Positions 10,909 to 19,132 of a DNA stretch of 64,000 nucleotides are shown in pieces (the first letter of the stretch is position 1; each line of letters begins with the position of its first letter). Under the pieces are notes generated by a model, which saw nothing but the letters and a program-made list of their open reading frames with translations, searched no databases and was not told the origin of the DNA. Position numbers and translations under genes: made by a program. This stretch comes from Hemileia vastatrix. Taxonomy: Eukaryota > Basidiomycota > Pucciniomycetes > Pucciniales > Zaghouaniaceae. The stretch covers positions 14,065,501 to 14,129,500 of the forward strand of contig JASXTE010000007.1 of the NCBI GenBank assembly GCA_030280995.1, written 5' to 3'.

Positions 10909-13900
10909 CTATGATTTTTTCTTCTTATACTTCTTTAGTAGAGTAGGAAGATTAGATATCTCTTTCCCAGGTATCCAAGAATCATATTCAGATGATTTAT
11001 TCTTGAATCTCAATAAGTATTCTGTACCTTTCTCAGCAGTGACTATTCTGTCATTTAATATTTTTTCAATTTCTGCTGTCTCAGTGATTTCATTTGGGGT
11101 TTTCTTTGGTCTACCCCTCCTTCTTGGAAATAAATCACTATTGGATGTGTAAGGTTTCAAAAGAGATATTGGAAAAACAGGATGTTTTCTGTCATATGGG
11201 GAATACAGAATAACTTCAACTGCATTATCTCCAATCATTCTTCTGACAACAAAAGGACCAACAAATGGATCTTTTAATTTGTTATTACCTTGTAAGTTGA
11301 AGTGGACTGTAGAAATCAACACTTCATCACCCTTTTTAAAAGTGTATTCTTTATGGGATTTGTCCCATCTTTTCTTCTCATATTCAAATGATTTTTCAAT
11401 ACATTTTTGAGCATGATTTCTACATAGTTGTTGCATTTGAAGAAAAGATTTTACACCAGGATGTATATCCAATTTAGGTATTTTGTTATTGAGAATTTGG
11501 GCAGGAGTATTAGGAACATATCCAAGCCAGAGCTCAAAAGGTTTTCTTTGAGTAACAGAATGGACAGTGCTATTATAAGCAAATTCTAACCCAGGAAGTA
11601 AGGTAACCCAATCATGAGTGAATCTGTCATTATCTTTATACTCAAGGCCAAAGGCACAATATCTTCTTATCATGTCCTCTAAAGTCTGAATCATTCTTTC
11701 AGCTAAACCATCAGTCTGAGGGTGATGGGCAGTAGAAAGTTTCAGATCACAACCACAAACATCCATCAGAGACATCCAAAATTCAGAAGTAAATTTAGGG
11801 TCTCTGTCAGAGATTATGGCTTTAGGAAAACCAGCAGTATTAAACATATGAGACCACCATAAGAAAGCTAATTCTTTAGTGGAAACATCCTTGTGGGTAG
11901 GGATAAATTTACACATTTTTGTGAATCTGTCCACAATAACCCAACAAGAGTTATAACTGTCTTTACCAGCAATAGGTAATCCTGTTACAAAATCCATGTT
12001 TATTATTTGCCATGGGGCATCAGGAGGTTCAATATGTTGCATTAATCCTGCTCTTTTACCAGTTAATCTTTTTGATTTTTGGCAAGAATCACAGGATTCA
12101 ACATATAATTTTGTGTCTTCAGACATATTAGCCCACCAAGCAGTGTTCTTAATTCTGATCATTGTTTTGTCAAGATCAAAATGTCCAGCTAATATGTCAT
12201 CATGACAAATTTTCAAGATGATTTCTTTCATAGAAGGCGGAATAACAATAACATTACTCAACTTCCTTCTATAATATAGATATCCTTCATCAATTGAAAA
12301 TTTTCCTTTTTCCAAACCTTTTTGGTACTTTGGTGGAAGGGTTTTAATTAATGCTTGTATTGAAGCATTCTTTGGATCATTTAGTATGGTGCATAACTTT
12401 TTCAAGTCAGTGTCCTTATCATATGATTCCAGAATAAGCTGTAATAGCTCTTCCTCCATATCAACCACATATATCCCATGGATATGGATAATTTCATCCT
12501 CAGGATCATATGCAGGATTTGAGTCATCATTTGGTAAGGGTAACCTTGATAACATATCCACATTTGAGTGACCAATACCAGCTCTGTGAATAATTGTCAT
12601 TCTCCCTCTGTACTCTTGAACAGCCAGCTGCCATCTAAACATATGTCTATTAGGTGTTTTCAAGTTTAAAAGGGATTTAACTGCACTGCAGTCAGTGACA
12701 AGTTCAAATTTCTGGTCATCTAGGTAATAATGAAGCTTTTCTAGAGCCCATACTACAGCTAAACACTCTAATTGAGTGGCACCATATTTCAATTCACTAT
12801 TTCTCAAGGTTCTTGAAATATAACAAATTACTACTTCTGAAACTTTATCATTTATCACTTGTTTTTGATGGAGGGCAGCACCAAGACCAATGAGACTGGC
12901 ATCAGTGTACAAAACAAATGGTTGATCAAAGTCAGGTAAAGCAAGAATTGGTGCTGACATCAAACAGTGTTTCATAGTGTCAAAGGCTCTTTGTCTTTCA
13001 CTATTCCAGACAAAAGCAACATCCTTTCTAGTTAATTGGGTAAGGGGTAAAGCTATGACTTGGTAATTTTTAATATACTGTCTATAGTATCCACACATTC
13101 CCAAAAAACTTTGGAGCTCTCTTACTGTTGTAGGAGCTTTCACCTGTTGTATGGCTGCCACTTTGTTCTGGTCAACACATATCTGTAAGCCTGAAACAAC
13201 ATGACCAAGAACTTTTAAAGAATGGAAACCAAATTTACATTTCTTCAAAGCAAGTGTCATATTTATTTCATCCATTTTCTGGAATACTTTACACAGGTGT
13301 TTAAGATGGTCCTCAAATGATTTTGAGAATATAATGATATCATCAATATAAACCATCAGCCAACCTTCAATTATCTCTTGATGGAATGTGTTATCCATTA
13401 CTTTTTGGAAAACAGAAGGGGCATTTTTAGGGCCAAATGGCATCCTAATATACTTATAAATACCCATATGAGTGGCAATCATCAGAAAGTTCTGAGAATT
13501 TTTCTCAACAGGTACCTGGTGATATCCCTTATTACCATCCAAACAGCTGATATATTTAGCCCCCTGTAAAGTAGCATGTATAGAGCTGATTCTAGGTAAA
13601 GGATAGATATCATCAACAGTATAAGTATTTAGTGCTCTATAATCACCACATAACCTGGCTTTATCTTTCTCATAAGAAATTAGGACAGGTGAGATAACAC
13701 AATATTTAGGTGTTTCATCTACCTTTTCAATAATATTCATTTTTAAAAGGGTAGAGATATTGTCTTCAATATCTTTTCTCTTTGTGGGAGAAGCAGGATA
13801 AGGCTTCTTCTTTAAACTAGGTGGTATATCAGTTAATGGGCAAGACAATGAAAGTTTCATTTCCTCTTTAACTAATCCCAGTTCATGTGACCCATGAGCA

Positions 13901-16900
13901 AAGGCCATAGGAAAAGATTTTATCAAGTTAATGATGGAATCTTTATCCTCACCAGAAAGTTGTTCTCCAAAAGAGGCATTGTCAATTTCAGACATAAGGG
14001 CATGCATTTCCTTTGTAGATCTTCCTTTATATTGAACCACAGAATTACATGTGTTCAATTCTGGTTTTAATAATTTTTTAGGGGAGGAAATTTTAAATTT
14101 TCTCTTCCCATTCAACCCCATTGTGAAACATTGGTTTGAAGGATCCAATTTTATGCCATACTTGGTTAAAATATCATTCCCTACAATAAACCAATTGCTC
14201 AAGTTATCATTTTTCATGACAACAAAATCACAAATAGCTCTTACAAAACCATGGTTATATTTAAAAAACACTGTGGCTTTGTATTTACCAATGGGGGACA
14301 AAACAGAGCCATACCCTCTCCAATTTTCAGAAATGATAGGCAACAGTTTAGATTTATAGTCTTGATCTACTGAGGCAAGTGCTCTTTCAGATACTACACT
14401 TCCTCCAGCTCCAGAATCCAGAACAACTTCAATGCTGGTTCCATTAATCAGGACTGGTGCCTTAAGAGGGGCAATAACAATTGAGTTATCCTCAATGTTC
14501 TTTATGATCTCAGCATCCTCAACTGTAGATAAATCATTATTATCAATGTCAATAGTATTTAAATAATGAATATCTTCTTCCAGCATCAAGATTTCTTGTT
14601 GAGATTCATATGAAATATTGCTGGCACAATCACTTGATGTATCATCCAGTGCCACTGTGTCATCAGCATGCTCCTCTGTTTGTTCCACAAGATTTATTTT
14701 CTTGTCACAAACATGGCCTTTCTGCCAAGGCTTGTTGCACTTGAAGCAAGTGTTTGTTGCATACTTCTTTGGTGCAACAGGGGCAGAAGGTTTACCAACC
14801 TTTTCCAGAGGTTTTTGTTGGTAAGTGGAGGGTTTCTCCAAAGGGGTCCTAGGAATGAATCTTCTTGCATCATACTTATTGTTTAGAAGTATCTCATTGC
14901 AAGTATTAATGAAAGAAGAGGGTTCTTTGGAGAACTCAGTCCTAGCCACAATCAAGTCTCTCAGAGACATTGGTAATTTATAGAGGATCCTGTCCTTCCA
15001 TAAATCAAACTCCATATTTGGGTCCATTGCCCTTAAGATTTTTACAAGTTTCATTAAAAACTCAATAGGTTTATCAGTAGAAGAGCTATATCTAGTTTCC
15101 TCATACTGCCTTTGTTGAGCCATTCTGAACTTGGAGCCACCAAATTGTGCTTTAATTAATTTCTTCCAATCCTCCCATGAGTAGTCATTCCCATCCAGGA
15201 GAACGGATTCATACCACATCAGGGCAACATTAGTGAACAAAGAAATTAATTTGGACACAATTTCCTCATCTGGGAGTTTGTAAGAATTTTTTAAATTATC
15301 AATTCTGCAAATAAATTGTTGCCAATCAGAGGAAGAATCACCATCAAATGTTGGGTACTGGTCAAGTTTTGGCCAATTCTTTTGATTTGAAGGAGTCTCC
15401 TTAGTACTAGCTTGTTTCTGAGTAAGAAGCAGCTGTAATTTCTCTAATTGTGCTGAAATCTCATTGTTTAATCCTTCTGTTGCAGATCCTGGTGCATCAT
15501 CAGTTTTTGATGGAAACTCAGTGTTATCAACAGGTATTTCTGGATCAATTTTTATTTTAGATGAACTAGCCACAGGTACTGGTTGAGAATCCTGCACTAT
15601 ATGTTCCTTCACAGAATTGTCAGAATATTTTTGGTCATTTAACAATGAGTTCAATGTTTCTTCAATGGTTGTTAGTCTTGTTTTCATTCTTGGAAGACTA
15701 GATAAAATTTCATTGACAGTTGCAAAAGATAATTGGTTTTTATGTTGAAAAGATGACAAATGGTCACTTAATCTTTTCAGATTTATCTTATCTATTTCTA
15801 CCTCCTGGCAACAGGCAGATACAGTATCTTTTAGTTTAGACAAATCATTTTTTATATTTTGCCATAAAGCAATTTTCTTTTCATGGGTTGCTTTGTAATG
15901 AGACAATTCATCAGAGACTCTCTGTGCTTCACTTTTTAATGCTTGATAACCCTGATCAGTTAACAAACTATTATATCTCTGGGTCAATTGCATATTGTTC
16001 ATTATATGATTTTGCTTGGCAATAATATCTCTCAAGTGCTCATCATTAATTCTTGCTACATCTGGAGTGTTTCTCAATAAGGAAACTGAGTAACTTTCCA
16101 GACTCTCATAGAACTCAGGGTCAAGAGTTTCATCAATCACAGCCATATCAGGATTAATCATTGAGGTAGCAATTAAAAGTAATGGATTGGATACATGAGA
16201 TAACTGTCTACTATTCCCAGCCTCTATAGGTCTCAAGGTTTCATCCTGCCTTCCAGATTCACCTGAAGGAACAGAGTCAGCCACAAGAAAAGGCACTTGA
16301 GAATCAATAGAGGGACGTACCAGGGTTTGCTGGGTATCACCATATTGGGCTTCCTTCTTCTTTTGCCTCCTTGATAAGGGTGGGGAGGAGTGGGGATTGC
16401 CTGGGTGGGCCTTGATGGACCTACCTGAGGTAATTGATGCTGATTTTGAGCTAAGTAGTCCCACTGTGTGTTCAGCCAGTCCCACTGCCACTTGGACACT
16501 TCTACCATCTCTTGGGATCGGGGAGCCAATTGTTGTTGATCCCTGGGAGGAAGAGGTTTCCTTTTCTCTTGGGGAGAAGTATTTTTTCTTTTCTCCCATT
16601 CTTCCAAGGCATCTACCCTTACCTTTATTTTTAAGATGTCTGTCTTTAACTCCTTTATGTGGGTTGACAGATTCTTTATCTGCTGGGACAACGGCATCTT
16701 TTTTATTTTGAAGCCTCTTGGAAGCTCTTCTGGTGGGTTTTTCTTGGGTTTCAGATCCTGAGTATTGTCCACTAGGATTTCTACTTCTTCCATTTCCACA
16801 TCCTGTTTGGGGCAAGGATTTATTAGTTTGAGAAATTCTTCTTGTTAAAGGAGAACTTACAGAAGTAGGCTCATCATAATCAATTAAGTCTAGTTCTTCT

Positions 16901-16932
16901 TCACGTGTAGTTAAACCACTTTGATCAGTCAT
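10909..16932 (-). CDS. B Gag-Pol polyprotein (Ty3/gypsy chromovirus)
   Basis: One open frame of 2007 codons. Order by residue, approximate: polar N-terminus and coiled coil (to ~500), gag core beginning NWPKLDQYPTFDG (~515), CCHC-like zinc knuckle CFKCNKPWQKGHVC (~725), aspartic protease VVLDSGAGGSVVS (~840), reverse transcriptase with YIDD (~1196), RNase H starting at YTDAS (~1340), integrase with H2C2 zinc site (HDDILAGHF...CDSC, ~1580-1610) and D,D,E residues (NMDF ~1647, SDRDPKF ~1707, AERMIQ ~1744), and a C-terminal chromodomain (~1955-1995). All catalytic residues I can check are present. The first ~220 codons run through two candidate introns, so this frame would be translated only from unspliced RNA. 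The long N-terminal extension before the gag core is unusual. Confidence 0.93.
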   Translation of the reverse strand: MTDQSGLTTREEELDLIDYDEPTSVSSPLTRRISQTNKSLPQTGCGNGRSRNPSGQYSGSETQEKPTRRASKRLQNKKDAVVPADKESVNPHKGVKDRHLKNKGKGRCLGRMGEKKKYFSPREKETSSSQGSTTIGSPIPRDGRSVQVAVGLAEHTVGLLSSKSASITSGRSIKAHPGNPHSSPPLSRRQKKKEAQYGDTQQTLVRPSIDSQVPFLVADSVPSGESGRQDETLRPIEAGNSRQLSHVSNPLLLIATSMINPDMAVIDETLDPEFYESLESYSVSLLRNTPDVARINDEHLRDIIAKQNHIMNNMQLTQRYNSLLTDQGYQALKSEAQRVSDELSHYKATHEKKIALWQNIKNDLSKLKDTVSACCQEVEIDKINLKRLSDHLSSFQHKNQLSFATVNEILSSLPRMKTRLTTIEETLNSLLNDQKYSDNSVKEHIVQDSQPVPVASSSKIKIDPEIPVDNTEFPSKTDDAPGSATEGLNNEISAQLEKLQLLLTQKQASTKETPSNQKNWPKLDQYPTFDGDSSSDWQQFICRIDNLKNSYKLPDEEIVSKLISLFTNVALMWYESVLLDGNDYSWEDWKKLIKAQFGGSKFRMAQQRQYEETRYSSSTDKPIEFLMKLVKILRAMDPNMEFDLWKDRILYKLPMSLRDLIVARTEFSKEPSSFINTCNEILLNNKYDARRFIPRTPLEKPSTYQQKPLEKVGKPSAPVAPKKYATNTCFKCNKPWQKGHVCDKKINLVEQTEEHADDTVALDDTSSDCASNISYESQQEILMLEEDIHYLNTIDIDNNDLSTVEDAEIIKNIEDNSIVIAPLKAPVLINGTSIEVVLDSGAGGSVVSERALASVDQDYKSKLLPIISENWRGYGSVLSPIGKYKATVFFKYNHGFVRAICDFVVMKNDNLSNWFIVGNDILTKYGIKLDPSNQCFTMGLNGKRKFKISSPKKLLKPELNTCNSVVQYKGRSTKEMHALMSEIDNASFGEQLSGEDKDSIINLIKSFPMAFAHGSHELGLVKEEMKLSLSCPLTDIPPSLKKKPYPASPTKRKDIEDNISTLLKMNIIEKVDETPKYCVISPVLISYEKDKARLCGDYRALNTYTVDDIYPLPRISSIHATLQGAKYISCLDGNKGYHQVPVEKNSQNFLMIATHMGIYKYIRMPFGPKNAPSVFQKVMDNTFHQEIIEGWLMVYIDDIIIFSKSFEDHLKHLCKVFQKMDEINMTLALKKCKFGFHSLKVLGHVVSGLQICVDQNKVAAIQQVKAPTTVRELQSFLGMCGYYRQYIKNYQVIALPLTQLTRKDVAFVWNSERQRAFDTMKHCLMSAPILALPDFDQPFVLYTDASLIGLGAALHQKQVINDKVSEVVICYISRTLRNSELKYGATQLECLAVVWALEKLHYYLDDQKFELVTDCSAVKSLLNLKTPNRHMFRWQLAVQEYRGRMTIIHRAGIGHSNVDMLSRLPLPNDDSNPAYDPEDEIIHIHGIYVVDMEEELLQLILESYDKDTDLKKLCTILNDPKNASIQALIKTLPPKYQKGLEKGKFSIDEGYLYYRRKLSNVIVIPPSMKEIILKICHDDILAGHFDLDKTMIRIKNTAWWANMSEDTKLYVESCDSCQKSKRLTGKRAGLMQHIEPPDAPWQIINMDFVTGLPIAGKDSYNSCWVIVDRFTKMCKFIPTHKDVSTKELAFLWWSHMFNTAGFPKAIISDRDPKFTSEFWMSLMDVCGCDLKLSTAHHPQTDGLAERMIQTLEDMIRRYCAFGLEYKDNDRFTHDWVTLLPGLEFAYNSTVHSVTQRKPFELWLGYVPNTPAQILNNKIPKLDIHPGVKSFLQMQQLCRNHAQKCIEKSFEYEKKRWDKSHKEYTFKKGDEVLISTVHFNLQGNNKLKDPFVGPFVVRRMIGDNAVEVILYSPYDRKHPVFPISLLKPYTSNSDLFPRRRGRPKKTPNEITETAEIEKILNDRIVTAEKGTEYLLRFKNKSSEYDSWIPGKEISNLPTLLKKYKKKKS
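16263..16320 (-). other. B candidate intron 2 (58 nt)
   Basis: Donor GTACGT follows CCCTG, branch-like GCTGAC lies 19 nt before the acceptor, and the acceptor is TTCCTTCAG. Remainder 1 on division by 3. Removal ends the accessory frame at TGG TGA and also closes the gag-pol frame about ten codons into exon 3. Confidence 0.72.
16321..16932 (-). CDS. B spliced accessory protein (two coding exons)
   Basis: Exon 1 is 16861-16932 (24 codons, shared start with Gag-Pol); intron 1 16803-16860; exon 2 16321-16802, read in the +1 frame relative to gag-pol. The stop is formed at the junction with exon 3 (TG from exon 2 and GTGA from 16262: TGG TGA) after removal of intron 2. Predicted length is about 185 residues: acidic N-terminus, conserved LPRGFKIKKMPL block, coiled coil (QQIKNLSTHIKELKTD), the motif SKWQWDWLNTQW, a proline-rich stretch, HPYQGGKRRRK basic tail and a terminal PW. 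The same architecture occurs in C, D and E. Without intron 2 removal this frame runs 28 codons past PW. Function unknown; nucleic-acid binding or nuclear targeting through the basic tail is a guess. Expression is not shown by sequence alone. Confidence 0.7.
16803..16860 (-). other. B candidate intron 1 (58 nt)
   Basis: Donor GTAAGT directly after codon 24 of gag-pol, branch-like ACTAAT about 20 nt before the end, acceptor AAACAG. The length leaves remainder 1 on division by 3, so removal switches the reader into the overlapping exon 2 frame. Retained, it is read through in the gag-pol frame without a stop. Confidence 0.75.
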
Positions 16933-17994
16933 TTTAAGATTCTACTGAAATGAAGGAAAAGAGACAAAAATTAATTAGTCTTTATTTTTAATTTTTATTT
17001 AACAGAAATAAAATAAAAATAATAAAAAAAAAATCTTTTTAGGATAAAAAATCAACTTAAATAAAATTAATAAAAAAAAAATTTAAAACCAGGATAATGC
17101 AATCAACTGTAGAAATAAATTTGAATTTCTATTAATTTTTATTTTCAGGATTTAAATCAACTAATTTATTACCAGGATTTATTGTCAACTGAAATAATCA
17201 AATATGAATCTTTATTAATAAAAAAAATTATTTTAACTGATTAATTACCAGGACTTAATGTCAACTGAAGTAATTTAAATATGAATTTTATTACTTAAAA
17301 AGATTTATTGGATTACCAGGACTCAAAGTCAACTGAAGTAATGAAATGTTAATTATTTATTAAAAAAAAATATAATTGTCAGGACAATTTGTCAACTGGA
17401 ACAATTAATTAATCAGGACAAATGTCAACTGAAAAATTATAATAATTATTTTATTTAATAAAATATTTTATTGTCAGGACAGTTTGTCAACTGGAACAAT
17501 TTAAATTCAAATTAATCAGGACAATTGTCAACTGAAAAATGATAATAATTAATATTAATATATAATTATTTTATTACCTCTGGGACTAAGAACAGTTATT
17601 GCTCTATTATGGTCAACCAGGAAAAATAAAAAAAAATATAATAATAAAATTAAATTCCAATTACCAGACACCTCCCCCTGCAAAATGAGCAAATTAATGC
17701 CACTTACAGAGTGCTGAGTAAAAGGAAATACGTAGCAAATGAAGAGTGAAGAGTAACCCACAAATAGTAATTACAATAATTACCACGATATATACGATCT
17801 TTAGTCAGTATATGAACTTAAGTTTTGGAGCGCGGTTCGATTCCCGTTCGCAGCAAAAACTTTTATCACGTGACGTATGACGTTCGTCGTTTTCTTGCCT
17901 CCACTCGTCCTTTACAGGTGCTTCTACGCCGGTGGTCCTCTCGATTACGCCTCAAGTAACGTTGCGCCGTCGATATTTCGGAAAGGTTCCCAAT
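16933..17994 (-). other. B leader region
   Basis: 1.06 kb between the 5' LTR and the start codon. It holds the primer-binding site candidate TGGGAACCTTTCC (17980-17992, two bases from the LTR), a less AT-rich block 17840-17990, a tRNA T-arm-like GGTTCGATTCC on the plus strand (17834-17844), a segment shared with the leaders of E and I (17580-17625), and the hairpin repeat array (17041-17534). No long ORF. Confidence 0.75.
17041..17534 (-). repeat. Array of about ten short hairpin repeats in the B leader
   Basis: The plus-strand unit is CAGGAC-N4/5-GTCAACTG. Copies start at 17090, 17146, 17173, 17249, 17317, 17380, 17414, 17475 and 17517, with a degenerate one at 17041. Each of the last seven can fold CAG with CTG and GAC with GTC (the 17173 copy has one wobble), leaving a two-base bulge and a 4-5 nt loop. 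In the RNA (minus strand) this is CAG-UU-GAC-loop-GUC-CUG. Spacing is irregular (about 27-76 nt) and the spacers are AT-rich. Confidence 0.8.
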
Positions 17995-18816
17995 TGTCAA
18001 GGTATACTTTTTGTCTAGAAGATTTGGTACGTAGTTCTACGAGGATTTAAAAGACTATAATGGGTTCTCAATAGATTTGTACGTATTTCTTAATTCAAGT
18101 TGAATTCTTTACTCAATAAAAGAGGTAGGGTTTTAAAATATTAATATAAATTATACTTTAGAATTACGCTATTGTAAATACTAATAATATAGAATATAAG
18201 AATAAGTTTTTTTAGTTGGTTATTGTTGTAATAAAATGAGTTGGTAAAATAGAATGATCAAAAGACAACAAAAAGAGAGGCCTTTTATAGGCAAAGGAGA
18301 GACAAAGCACGGAAATCAAATTCTAAAAACAGTAGAAAAAAAAGAGAGAAAAAGAACATTCCAGAAAAAGTATTTCAAATAATAAAGTTATTCCAAAAAG
18401 AAGGCGTCAAAAAGATTTATTTACAGAGTATGTCAGAAATACATCAATATTTTTAATATTTACTGTAAATGTCAATCCCAAATAAGAAATTTGATTTTTT
18501 TGTATATATTTAATATTATTTGAATATTTAAATCTTATTTTATATTTGTATTTTATTTTTTTAAATATAAGGTTTTATTTTTCCCAACCTGTCAAGTGAG
18601 CACGGTGTTAGAGAAAATATAAGGGACAAAATAATTTTAATTTTTCTTATTTATTTAATTAATTAATTTAATTTTAACATTCTGTAACTAGTTAATTTAT
18701 AACTAATTTTAATGTAACTAAATGATAATTAAATAATAATTAAAGATGATAAGGTGCGGCTTCATCCAGTAAATAATTCCTTATTTCACTGGGTAAGTCT
18801 AGTAGCCTGGCTGACA
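17995..18816 (-). repeat. B 5' LTR
   Basis: 822 bp, matching 10053-10874 with a single difference found. The TATA candidate GCCTATAAAAGGCC is at 18279-18292 on the minus strand. This LTR should drive the B transcript. Confidence 0.95.
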
Positions 18817-18821
18817 TTTTT

Positions 18822-18951
18822 TGTGTATTATCATAATTTTACTTATGTATGCTATTTGTGTACTCTTATTTATTATTCCCATGTATAGTTCATGTGTTTA
18901 ACATAACTTATAATTACTTTTTACTCAGTCCTGGAGATATACAGGCTGACA
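18822..18951 (-). repeat. C left (3') LTR, second segment
   Basis: The last 130 bp of the LTR begun at 8681, ending AGATATACAGGCTGACA. It follows the second TTTTT target copy of B (18817-18821). The purine block GGGTGGGCGAG on the minus strand directly precedes this LTR in element direction. Confidence 0.92.
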
Positions 18952-19132
18952 CTCGCCCACCCAAAAAAAACAATAAAAAAAATGATAAGTTATACATTTT
19001 ATTTTATTAATTTGTAATTTTCAGGTATTCAGAATAAATCTGTAGCATTAAAGATTCAACTTTAAAGAAATAAAACATAATAAAATATTATGAGTACTGG
19101 TTTTTTAACCCCTCAGCTGGTTGAACAGAAAT
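18952..19132. other. C polypurine tract and 3' untranslated end
   Basis: Short AT-rich stretch between the gag-pol stop and the 3' LTR of C, including the polypurine tract and its T-run. No coding content. Confidence 0.6.

Larger units (their letters stand above)
10053..18816 (-). mobile_element. Element B: complete Ty3/gypsy chromovirus
   Basis: An 8764-bp minus-strand element with 822-bp LTRs at both ends. Along the LTRs I found one difference (10474 against 18416). The target duplication is TTTTT in a T-run of C's LTR; the uninterrupted site is visible in the right LTR of C near 26957. Gag-pol is fully open. Order in element direction: 5' LTR, primer-binding site, 1.06-kb leader with a hairpin repeat array, gag-pol with two candidate introns, polypurine tract, 3' LTR. 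It is the youngest insertion here and may be active. Confidence 0.95.

Noticed and set aside
16233..16322. Hydrophobic tail after PW in the unspliced B accessory frame (a possible membrane segment)
   Set aside because: The other families stop at PW, and splicing of intron 2 restores PW-stop in B. The hydrophobic tail is intron read-through.
17041..17534. CRISPR array as explanation of the repeats in B's leader
   Set aside because: Repeats are short and degenerate, spacers AT-rich and of unequal length, and they lie inside a eukaryotic retroelement leader.
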